Positions 36,201 through 45,839 of a stretch of 64,000 bases of DNA are shown here, piece after piece. The DNA lies in NCBI GenBank assembly GCA_963920765.1, contig OY987242.1, forward strand, positions 15,276,002-15,340,001. The letters are read 5' to 3'. This DNA is from Ulota crispa. Taxonomy: Eukaryota; Streptophyta; Bryopsida; Orthotrichales; Orthotrichaceae. A model generated the notes under the pieces. It saw nothing but the letters and a program-made list of their open reading frames with translations. It was not told the DNA's origin and ran no database searches. The translations under genes were made by a program, and so were the position numbers. The number at the start of each line of letters is the position of its first letter. Position 1 is the stretch's first letter.

Positions 36201-36530
36201 ACCAGAAACCGTGTCAGGGCGACAAAACAAACAACAGGCTCTCAGTACAACAAAGCCTACCGCCTACTCCGGTCGTCCAGCGACCCGCTCTGCGCGGCCG
36301 GCAGCCATTATTCACCATACCCGCCCTTGGACCCCGGGTACTTCTTGTGGGCCCCTGTACCCCGACGCCCGGCCACAGGCTACAGGCCACAGCCAGTCGT
36401 CTCGCCCTCGCTGACCGACTCCCCCTGGAAGCGCAAACGGGAGCCACGAGCTGCTGCCCGCGCTGACCGGACCATCCCCATCATAAAACCACCTACCATG
36501 TGCCTTTTCCCCCAATTCCACCCCTATTTC
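33241..36530 (-). other. GC-rich upstream region of the TRP gene (leader/promoter, possible 5' UTR introns)
   Basis: About 3.3 kb with high GC and CpG content, strand-skewed (C/A-rich on plus), ending abruptly near 36500-36540 where AT-rich DNA resumes. The long plus-strand frame at 33148-34011 runs over TRP exon 1 and is basic, Ser/Thr/Arg-rich and without a known domain, so I read it as composition-driven. A splice acceptor just upstream of the start (TTGCATGCAG at about 33250) would allow an intron in the 5' untranslated region, but no upstream exon is certain. The GC maximum at 36240-36480 may mark the promoter. Confidence 0.4.
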
Positions 36531-36539
36531 AAATTTTCC

Positions 36540-37325
36540 TTCTTCTATGGACAGCAACACTTCCGTAGTTCCTCCATGGCACTATATTTTATTGTAACCA
36601 CCAAGCTAAGCTCAGTTTTAGAGGATGTTTTGGGTTTGGCTGGAGCAGGCAAAGTGTCCCCATCAAACTGCCCACCCTCCAGTGGTTGGTTGGTTTCCTT
36701 TGTTTTAAAACATGGTACACCGCTGGAAATGGGGTTGTCACACTTCCCATCAGCTATTGTATGTAACAAATTTATTAATGGACTTTTTAATAATTCAAAA
36801 GCAGTAGTACAACAAAATTTCCCAGCTTAGGCAAGGATCCCAGAAATGGCTCAAAACACTAGGGGTAGCATACCTTCTTCACCTACATTCTAAATGTGCA
36901 GCAAATGGGGACGTGGCATTCTCTTCTTGATTTGCAAAGGCCTTGTTCTTTGAAGATTGAGAAGTTGTTTTTTTCTTCACTTACAAAGGAGATAAAGGGG
37001 TGTGAACAAGTTTTTGTATTTAAAGTTTTGACAATTGCGTGTATTTTTTCATCTTGCTCTTCTTATTTCACCCTCCTTGTAGTTGGAGACCTTGATTGCA
37101 TGTGTGAATGCAACTTGCTTTCTTACCACATCACCATTTTTTAGAGAAACTTATTTTCCATGCTCCACCGCCCACAAAAGGAGAGTCAGACCTTCTTCAT
37201 GGAGAAGTGCTCACATTGGCTCCTATTTCCACTCCACAACATCTCATTCTTCATAGAAATTTCATTCTCGGAGAAAGTATGACGACCCCAATGTTGGAGA
37301 AACGGGAGAAATTGTTCTTTCGCAG
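36540..37325. other. Intergenic DNA, nothing recognised
   Basis: Composition returns to AT-rich. Open frames of 60-80 codons show no motifs. Confidence 0.4.
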
Positions 37326-37328
37326 GGT

Positions 37329-37971
37329 TTAACCCCTAAATACCCAAGGCCTTTCTGAACTTCTTGGCATTTTCAAGAACGTGAACAATCAATCAACCTT
37401 TTCATAAATCTCATCAAGTTTTTTCAAATTGTAGCCATACAAATTTAAACTTGACATGTTAAAGATTACATGGAAAAAGAAAACACAACAATATCACTTA
37501 CAGTTTGAAAGATTATATTGTTTGAACATGAGGGTGCTAAAACTGCAAAAGTGACTTGAAGTCTTCTAATCCTCATTTCACATGTCAAATCTAAAAAGTT
37601 GGTCATCAAAAAAATATGAGGTTTAAGGTCATTACATGTTTAACTTTAGTCAATTTACAGCTTTCAATATCTACTCCTATATTTTTTCTAAATGGATTTC
37701 TAATGCGGATTTTTCTCCAAGCTCTAATGTATTTGAGGCTCATTTTCAAGATCTTTCAACACTAAAAACTCAAGATTGCATTGAACACCTTTGTACAAAA
37801 TCTTGAGTAGAAAAGTTATCAATATTCATTTTTTAAATCAGATTTTTGATGCTGAAAATAGACTTCAAAACAAACTTTTGTTCAAAAGAAAATAGTAAAA
37901 ATAGCGATTTGATAAGGTTTTATTCATCTTCAAAATTTTGTAAATGGGTACCTTGGGCATTTAGGGGTTAA
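37329..37971. mobile_element. piggyBac-like nonautonomous element, 643 bp
   Basis: Left TTAACCCCTAAATACCCAAG, right CCTTGGGCATTTAGGGGTTAA (last 4 are the target). The termini are inverse complements. It is the complete version of the truncated copy at 20961. It has no transposase. Confidence 0.85.
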
Positions 37972-37974
37972 TGC

Positions 37975-38400
37975 AATAAGCGTCAGACTATATTCCCAAC
38001 TACACTAATTGTTGCTACAGTTATCAAAAGGACACTTATTGAAATGATACTGCAAATAGGCTGTTGATTGGGGCCTTTGCGGCAGAACCCCGCTTCACTG
38101 CTTGAGTCTGAATTAGTCAAGGGGATGTTTGGATTCTCTCCCTCTCTTCGGGTGGGGCCACTGAAGCCTCCCTGTCAGACACCACATGCCTTGCTAACTT
38201 GACCCTTTTGGAAATTTCAAATGATTCGTTTGCTCTTCGTTACTCCTTTGCATCTATTGGAGGACCATTCTTAATGATAGGCTTTTATTTTTATTTTGCA
38301 AATTCTTTCGTTGGCTGTAATTGTATTTATCACTGTTGAAAGAGCTATGGGCCAATGTTTTCTTTTTTGCCTCACCTTGACATAAGCAACCTTGGCCCAC
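37975..38400. other. Short intergenic stretch, nothing recognised
   Basis: Slightly GC-richer around 38060-38210; no supported gene. Confidence 0.35.
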
Positions 38401-38408
38401 AAAATTTT

Positions 38409-38479
38409 GGATGGCGTCTGGATAATATTTGGATGACATTTGGATGACATTTGGATGACATTTGGATGAAATTTGGATG
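38409..38479. repeat. 11-bp tandem repeat ATTTGGATGAC
   Basis: About six copies, the central three perfect, the outer ones degenerate. Confidence 0.85.
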
Positions 38480-38571
38480 GTCATGCGAAGATCTTCTTGA
38501 AGAAACGTTTAAATTTGTAAATGTTTGGATGGGCGTTACTAATAATATCTGGTTATGTGGATGAACGTGTA

Positions 38572-39444
38572 CAATGGGGGACAGAAAGATTGGGGACACC
38601 ATGTTAGGCCATTCAAAGAATTATGCCTACCATATAGAGTATGATTGGCATTTTATTATCTTGCATCATTGGTGTTGAATTCTTATGCAACCTCCATCAA
38701 ACATATCAAATTTCAGCTCCTAAAAATCACAACTCTGTTTTTGGTGAATCATTTTATATGAAATTCACAAGTTTACATGATAATTAATTAAAAATATTGG
38801 TGATAAATTTTGAGATTGGATTGCACAGGGATGTAAGAAACATCCATACACACATCTTTCCTTCTAATAAGCATCTCCAAAAAGCTTCAAAATTTCTTCT
38901 ATACAGGTTTAATGTTGGGATGATAATGACCAAAATTTGTAAAATTGATATAATTATATGGTAATCAGATTTTGCAATCTGACTTGTCCATTATGATTAA
39001 GTTTGTAACTTTGAGCACAACAATATGTTTGATTTGCCAAATTCTTTTTAAAAATCAACTATATCTATTTTACAAATTTGGGTCATCATCATCCCAACAT
39101 TAAACCTCTATAGAAGAAATTTTGAAACTTTTTGGAGATGCTTGCTGGAAGGAAAGATGTGTGTATGGATGTTTCTTACATCCCCGTGCAATCTAATCTC
39201 AAAAATTTATCACTATTATTTTTTTAATTAATTATCATGTAAAATCGTGAATTTTATGAAAAATAATTCACCAAAATCAGAGTTTTGATTTTTAGGAGTT
39301 GAAATTTGGTATGCTTGATGGAGGTTGCATAAGAATTCAACATCAATGATACAAGACAATAAAATATCAATTATACTCTATATTTTAGGCACAATTCTTT
39401 GAATGGCCTAACAGGGTGTTCCCAATCTTTTTGTCCCCCCGCTC
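38572..39444. mobile_element. Large foldback element with about 400-bp arms
   Basis: The left arm (CAATGGGGGACAGAAAGATT, TTAGGCCATTCAAAGAATTA, AACCTCCATCAAACATA, AAGAAACATCCATACACACA, AGCATCTCCAAAAAGC) is repeated in reverse complement down to GTCCCCCCGCTC at 39444. TA flanks both sides (38570-38571, 39445-39446). The spacer is about 100 bp. Such an element can form a very long hairpin RNA if transcribed. A related, partly deleted copy is at about 50690-51200. Confidence 0.85.
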
Positions 39445-39562
39445 TACATATGGATGAACCTCACTATTCTCTTGTTATTGTACGCTTTTTGGGGTAGTGT
39501 TGCTTTACTAGTGGAAGAATAAATAAAAATTTGAGATGAAGCATGTTTCAACACTTGACCAA

Positions 39563-39814
39563 GAGCATCCGCACCCTTACATGCAAAAGGTCTCACACTC
39601 ACAATACTTGAATGATAAGTGCTCTAGGCTACTCAAGTTGTTCTCTTGACACTCAAATCAAGCATGTGTCAAGTAATGACCTTGAAATCACTATACATCA
39701 TAAGTTCAAAGCACATTTGAAGAGCAAGAACGGGGGAAAAGAATTTTGAGGGTTCTTCTAAAATAGATGTAAACTCTTAATGAGTCAAATTTACGTGTAA
39801 GGGTGAAAATGCTC
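39563..39814. mobile_element. MITE, GAGCATCCGCACCC termini
   Basis: Left GAGCATCCGCACCCTTACAT, right GTGTAAGGGTGAAAATGCTC, 252 bp. The ends resemble Harbinger MITEs, but flanking triplets (CAA, TAT) do not match, so the target duplication is lost or the class is different. Confidence 0.65.
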
Positions 39815-40204
39815 TATGACATTGGTTGGGTTATTCCCTAGACAAGAATAAACAACAATTGATTACAAAATGTATGTCAAATTAAATAATCAAGGAAATA
39901 ATTAATTAATAATTAATTTTATTTGCCTACAAATTATTATTTATTTTCATTTGTCTTATTTTCCCAAAAAAATTCACGAAATCCAAACTGGATTTATGGG
40001 TAGAAAAATTATCACTGTTTTTTGAAGAAAATATTATGGGGTTATTTTGAGCTTAACCAAAAATATGAAAGTCAAATTACTTTTTTGGGTGCAACTAGAA
40101 AAGGAAACCCTCTCAAATTAACTATCCACTCCAGCTCTTTTCATTGCATTCGAAGTTGAATAGTAAAATAATATAACTATTTTCGTGTCAAGCACTTGAT
40201 AATA

Positions 40205-41131
40205 TTAACTCCTAAAGGACCGAGCATCGTTTTTACCAAAAACTCTCCAAAACTGCCATTTTTAGAGCATGAACCAAATTTGAAATCAAAACTATTTTTA
40301 TGCATGTGTAACCGTACTATCTTGTAGTAGGATAGTTTTAGAAGATTACAAAAAAAATCAAAATTTTTCACGGTGTGAACTGGAAGAAATAAGCGTTTGA
40401 ATATTCAAAAATGTATTATGAAAAACCAGCAGCTACCTTTCAAAAAGTGAAATTCTTAAGAAAAAAAGGCCAGGTGGGTGATGCCTTTCTAAATTCCTTA
40501 TTCCACCTAAGTAGGGTACATGTCAAAAATATCTCAAATCATTTTGGAATTACACAACATATGGACAAATGATAGTAAATAAAAAGCAAAGAATGATTAA
40601 AAACACAAAATTGTTAAGAATTTAATCACAAAAATGAAAAATGCCAATCCCAACTATTTGTAATGTTGTAATAAACACTTTACATCTTTTGATTGTGTTT
40701 TTTTTTTTCCAAAATAATGAAAACTGAGTAAAATAAAGGGCTTCAAAGTTAATTTTAGAGTAGAGAATCTTCAACTGCCCGCAAACAAAACCTCCTCATA
40801 ACTTTCATCTCATTGATCAAAACACAATGATTCAAAACTTTCCACTTTCACATAAATTTCCTTAGAAAATTTCAAATTTTTATTTTTGAAATTATTTAAA
40901 AAAGAAAATTTGCCTAGGTTGCCTGCCGAGTGCAAAAACAACATATTAGGTCATATCTTCTTATTCATACTTCCAAATGTCATGAAATTTAGTGCATATG
41001 AAAGACAAACCTTGTTCCCACATTCTATTAAAACTTCTGCTTAAAATATGACAATCTCCAAGCACAAGTACCTACCCAAAGTCGCTATATTGCTTAAAGA
41101 AAGGGGGGGGGCTTGGTCCTTCCGGGGTTTA
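40205..41131. mobile_element. Degenerate piggyBac-like element, about 0.93-kb class
   Basis: Left TTAACTCCTAAAGGACCGAG, right CTTGGTCCTTCCGGGG then TTTA. One terminal base change on each side relative to the consensus; length matches the 0.9-kb class. It contains subterminal similarity to 15497-16450 (GTACCTACCCAAAGTC). Confidence 0.65.
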
Positions 41132-41604
41132 CAGATTTTCACCACGTTTAGATCCATGGTTTTTGTTTGCATGATGACTTTTTGTCTTGATTACATGTCA
41201 TTGTGTGATTTTATTATGCAATCCTAGAACATTTTGATTTTGACTTGCATTGACATCCAAAAGTAAGAATATATGAAAAAAAGAAGTAATCAACAGGTTA
41301 TGAAATTTTGTTCTTGATCATCACTATCACAAAAAAAAGTAAAAAGTAAATGAAAATATCCCCTCAAATTGCAATAGTTTTAGGTTGTTTTTCTTTCTGA
41401 ACTATGCTAACATATTAAAAATTGATCAAAATCACAAATATTCGTATATGCCCATTAGCCTACATGAGTGTGTCAAAATTGAAAAAAAGTGTTGGACATT
41501 GATGGATCAATGTTCTAATTCATCCTTTAATGACTGGTTTCTTTTATTGTTGAGTGTTATATTTAAATACAACATCTTTTTTTTCAAAGTTGGTGTCCAA
41601 CTCA

Positions 41605-42348
41605 TTAACCCCTAAATGCCCAAGGCACCAAATTTTGGTGCTCAAGAAGCTTTGAAGCCTTGCTGAAAACATATTTATTTGTTTTAAGATTATTTTTTTT
41701 CTGGAGAAGTTGCTAGCAAGCATACCTCTTGCCCACCAAAAAGTGTGATGAATAGTGTCACTAAAAAGCCTATGACAAGCTCCCACATTGGATAGATGGG
41801 TAGCAAGTTGAGAATAAACTCAAGAATTCCCTTGGGCACTCTTTAAGGCTAGTGAGGGCTCTTTTACTAAAATTTTATCATCTAATATAATCCAAATGTG
41901 TTTTTGGACTAATTTCACTAGGAATGTTGTAATTATACAAATTAGAATTCATTCAATGATGAGTTCTCTTTCATTCATAATGATTTTTGGTCAATGATTT
42001 GAACAAATTCTTTGTATTAGGTGGTAGCTCTTTGACAATTGCATTGCAAGCTCATTTATGAAACTATGATCATGGATTTGGAAGGAGGGTTAGTAGTTTT
42101 ACATTAATATTTTTGGGTGGCTCAAAAAAACCAAAAACCTCATATTTGTCCAAATTCAATCACAAATATTTTAAAATGCACATGACCTTTTTGAAGATTT
42201 TTTGGTAACACCGTCTAAAAGCATTATATTTCAAGATCCTATAGTTACAATTTCATTTCATTTATAAAATTGAACTTATGACAACAATTCAAAAACTTCA
42301 AAACTGCCCTCCAAATGAGATAAATACCCTTGCGCATATAGGGGTTGA
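41605..42348. mobile_element. piggyBac-like element, worn right end
   Basis: Left TTAACCCCTAAATGCCCAAG; right CCTTGCGCATATAGGGG followed by TTGA, one base off TTAA. It is 744 bp and noncoding. Confidence 0.65.
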
Positions 42349-42884
42349 GAGCTACTAAGGACTTAACGATGAGCATTATTGAATGCTCAAAGAAGTTGTC
42401 TATCCCATGACATTAAAGATTTCATGTACAGTGGGGTATAGTAATCTTACAAATTTTTGCCTTGGTGTTGTTCTTGACTTGCTAGAAGGTGGTCACTTTT
42501 TTGTTAATTGCTTGCAGTATATTCCATGGATGGTCATGAAATTTGGTGGCTCCATCTGTAGACTAGTCTTCCCCATCTCTATACTTTTTAAAGATTTCTT
42601 GCGCCTCCCAATTGCAATGTGCGGCGCTTGAGTTACTATTGGCTTTTATGTTTGCCGACAGCGCCTTCCTCAGCGATGGCTGCAGCAATCAATTTGAGTT
42701 TTTGTGACAAAGGTCCGGAGACCTTCTCGGCCAGAGGCCCTTTTTGTGTCCTACGCCTCTATAAATTTTTTGGCAGCACTTCGGTCCCCTCCCGGCGGCA
42801 TTGCGCCTTGCTTTCATTGTTTTTGTTTTCTGCAATCTCCCCTTCTCCCCGCCGCAATTTTTCTATTTAGTCCAAATTTTTTGC

Positions 42885-42973
42885 GGAGAGGGGGGACTTA
42901 TACTCCGCGCGTGGGGGAGCTTATACTTTGTGTGTGGGGGGAGGGGGGCTTATACTCCGCGCATGGGGGGGGA
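42885..42973 (+). repeat. G-rich tandem triplet, unit about 28 bp
   Basis: Three units each holding CTTATACT followed by CCGCGCGTGGG, TTGTGTGTGGG or CCGCGCATGGG, separated by runs of 5-8 G. On the plus strand the G runs could support a G-quadruplex. Confidence 0.75.
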
Positions 42974-43036
42974 ACATCAAGTTACACAATGCTTCTAATT
43001 GAATGGTCTCTTCCCCAATCTCTAATGTGGATGTCA

Positions 43037-43063
43037 CCATCCACATCCACATCCACATCCATT
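43037..43063. repeat. (ATCCAC)n microsatellite
   Basis: About four tandem copies of a 6-bp ATCCAC unit. Confidence 0.8.
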
Positions 43064-43341
43064 CCTGGAGACTGCTCTTGTTTTGTTCTATGTTGATGTT
43101 GATTGCTCTTGTTCTCCCAACCTCTGTTTTTGTGGCTTCCTGGTCCTTCAAGTTTGGTTTCCTAATCCTTCAAGTTTGCCAAGCTTGCTGCCGCTCAACA
43201 TTATTGCTGTCGGCATTGTTACATAGCCTTTTCAAGTAAGTAAGTCTTTTAACCACAATCTCTTTCATTTTCATGCTTCAATCCAAATTAAAAGTAGATT
43301 CTAATAAATTTATTGTTTTTTCATCATATCATCATTTCACA

Positions 43342-44358
43342 ATGCAAACACAAACTTTAACAATAGATGAAAGGTCCGTCATAGTTTGTATGCGACAACA
43401 TGGAATCAAATGCAAGGATATAGCAGAAGTATTGGGCATGCCTCATTCCACAGTGTCTACTATCCTTACAAAATGGAAAAAAACTGGATGTTCAAAAACT
43501 AAAAAACCAGGTCCACGTCCTCTCAAACTATTTGAACAAGCACAACGAGATTTGGGTCGTGAGATCAATTGTGACCGCCAACAAACACTTGCCATGCTTG
43601 CACATAGTTTCAAGTCCATCGTAATACTATACGTAAATATATCCATAGATTGGGTTTCGGAAATAGAATTGCACGTAAAAACCCTTATCTCAACCAAGTC
43701 CAACAAGCAAAAAGATTAGATTTTGCTCAAAAGCATCGTCATTTGACAGTAGAAGATTGAAAAAAACATAATCTGGACAGATGAATCTTCATTTGAGCTA
43801 GGAAAAACCTCTCGCCAGATTTGTGTATGGCGAAAGGTTCATGAGGAATATGCATCCCATTGCCTTGCGTCTACCTTTAAATCTGGTAGATCATATGTCA
43901 TGGTTTGGGGGGTTTTCACTGGTTTTTACAAAAGTCCTATAGTCATTATGCCGGAAGGGGAAAGAACAGCAGCAGATTTTGTTCACAATGTATACAAGAG
44001 CACTTTGAGTGGCTTTTGTTTCATGCATGACCATCCCCAACAACTCACTCTTATGGGAGATAGTGCTCCAATCCATCGTAGCAAGATTCCAGATAAGTGG
44101 AGAACAGCTCACGGTATAAAGAAACTACTTTGGCCTCCTAACTCACCTGATCTGAATCCTATTGAGAACTTGTGGAAGATACTCAAGGATTTGCTACACT
44201 AGTATAATCGGCCTAAGAACAAGCAAGAAATGATACACTTAGTTCAAAGGGTATGGGATGAGGTATCCATGGAGCAATTACAAACACTCATTGCAAGCAT
44301 GCCCAATCGGGTACAAGCGGTGGTTTTGGCAAGAGGTGAAGCACTAGGTGGTAGATAA
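43342..44358 (+). pseudogene. Tc1-type DD34E transposase, broken
   Basis: The relic spans nearly the whole of a transposase of usual length (about 340 aa). An N-terminal helix-turn-helix region (DERSVIVCMRQHGIKCKDIA; MPHSTVSTILTKWKKTG) starts at the ATG at 43342. A second HTH follows in another frame near 43617-43690 (HRNTIRKYIHRLGFG). The catalytic part has WTDESSFEL, YVMVWGVF, MGDSAPIHRS and SPDLNPIENLWK, giving D, D and E with 34 residues between the second D and E. Breaks: a frameshift at about 43612-43617, a stop plus frameshift at about 43756-43767, and an in-frame TAG at 44200-44202, so it cannot make an active enzyme. It resembles fungal and animal Tc1 enzymes more than the DD39D mariner-like elements usual in plants. 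Terminal inverted repeats were not found. Confidence 0.88.
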
Positions 44359-44573
44359 TGTACAAAAAACATCCAAACTTTTTTATCTTTTGTACAATTG
44401 TATTAGTGTGTTTGTCAAATCATATAGTACTCTTTTGTGTGATTCCAATGCAATTTGCGGTTTCAAAATTGAACAATTTTTGAGGAAGATATGGCTTCTT
44501 AAAGTTGCTGAACTATTGGCTGAAGTTTCACTGCAAAAAAATCGTGAGATTACTATACCCAATTGTACGTGCA

Positions 44574-44604
44574 TACTATGTGTGTGTCTATATATATGAA
44601 TATA

Positions 44605-44703
<99 letters not shown>

Positions 44704-45332
44704 TCATATATATAGAAATGTGGACAAAAAGATCCATTCCTCACTCAAACCCTCTCCATGTAATCAATTCTTCACCAAATCTAAAACCAATTACATATTT
44801 TAAAATCCTATAAAGGGGGAGAACATGCATTGAAATTTGAGATGTAGATTATTCCAACTCCATGCCTTTAACCCATGTCAAGTGCAATTTTGCACTACCA
44901 AATATGCTATATTCATCAATTTTTAATCTTCCACCAACAAATTTTTTAGCATTTAACCATCTTTTAGAGCTTAAAATTGCCTCAACTCAAGCGAGCCTCT
45001 TGTAGATAGAAAGAGGGATACAATGCACTAAAATTTGACATGAATCAAATTAGGAGAAGTGTTAATAAAAGATCATTTAGTAAAAGCATCAAATTATGAT
45101 TAAAATCCTTTTAGAATGATTACAAGTTCACCATTTGTCTAAAACCAATACATTCTCACGCTACTATTAGTGCTTTCAACATATGAAATTTTAAATTTTA
45201 GATTTAGTGAAATATTGATGGTGTGGGAGAGGTGTGATTGAAGAATGGATCTTTGTGTCCTCATCTCTATATATGCAATATGTATATGTATGTATATATA
45301 TATACATATATAGTACATAGAACACACATAAT
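44574..45332. mobile_element. TIR element with AT expansions next to both ends
   Basis: The left part (ATACTATGTGTGTGTCTATA, then AAAAGATCCATTCCTCAC) is inverse to the right part (GAAGAATGGATCTTTGTGTC, CTATGTACTAT... ACACACATAAT). The arms are about 100 bp beyond the AT tracts. It is noncoding. Confidence 0.6.
44594..44700. repeat. Long (AT)n microsatellite
   Basis: Over 45 AT units with few interruptions, inside the left arm of the TIR element; a shorter TATA run mirrors it at 45285-45312. Confidence 0.95.
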
Positions 45333-45544
45333 TAGAATTTTTAAGTTTAGTTAGTTCTAGTATGATATCTTCTTCTACTTATATAATTGAATTCAATCAA
45401 GTTTTGTCTAAAATCGTAGTCTTCCACTTGATTGGCTGAGGATAAGCTTTGTGTAAAAATAGAATCGAGCACAAGTTTAACTAAAGTAAAAATTGGATGT
45501 GCACTTAAAAATAGAGTAGAGTACAAGTTTAAATATGTGTGGCA

Positions 45545-45682
45545 TGAGGAGATAGCATGGGGGGCATGAAGGGCATGGGGGCATGGGGTCATGGCGAGGG
45601 TCATGAAGGGCATGCGGTCATGGGAGGATGGAATCATGGGGGGCATGCAATCATGGGAGAATGGGACCATGGGGGGCACAAT
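45545..45682 (+). repeat. GGGCATG-type G-rich minisatellite
   Basis: Imperfect repeats of GGGCATG and GTCATGGGRGNATGG across about 140 bp; strongly G-skewed on plus. The Met/Gly-rich frame is a by-product. Confidence 0.75.
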
Positions 45683-45839
45683 CTTATTGGTACAATGGGC
45701 AAAAGATTTGTACCAATGGGTGATTGCAAGAATGACCTGTACTACATTCTGTCCCCTTCATATTCTGCGGCTTGTTTTTTGCTTGTAACTTTTGCAAAAG
45801 AAGTCATATTGACTTGTTCTTTTGGGATAATGTGAATAT

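Larger units (their letters stand above)
42590..43240. other. GC-richer segment upstream of the transposase relic
   Basis: Raised GC and CpG between 42610 and 42870. No recognisable protein family in any frame. It could be part of the Tc1-type element's 5' region or an unrelated fragment. Confidence 0.3.

Noticed and set aside
44505..44813. Ile/Tyr repeat frame
   Set aside because: It is a translation of the AT microsatellite and is not a protein.
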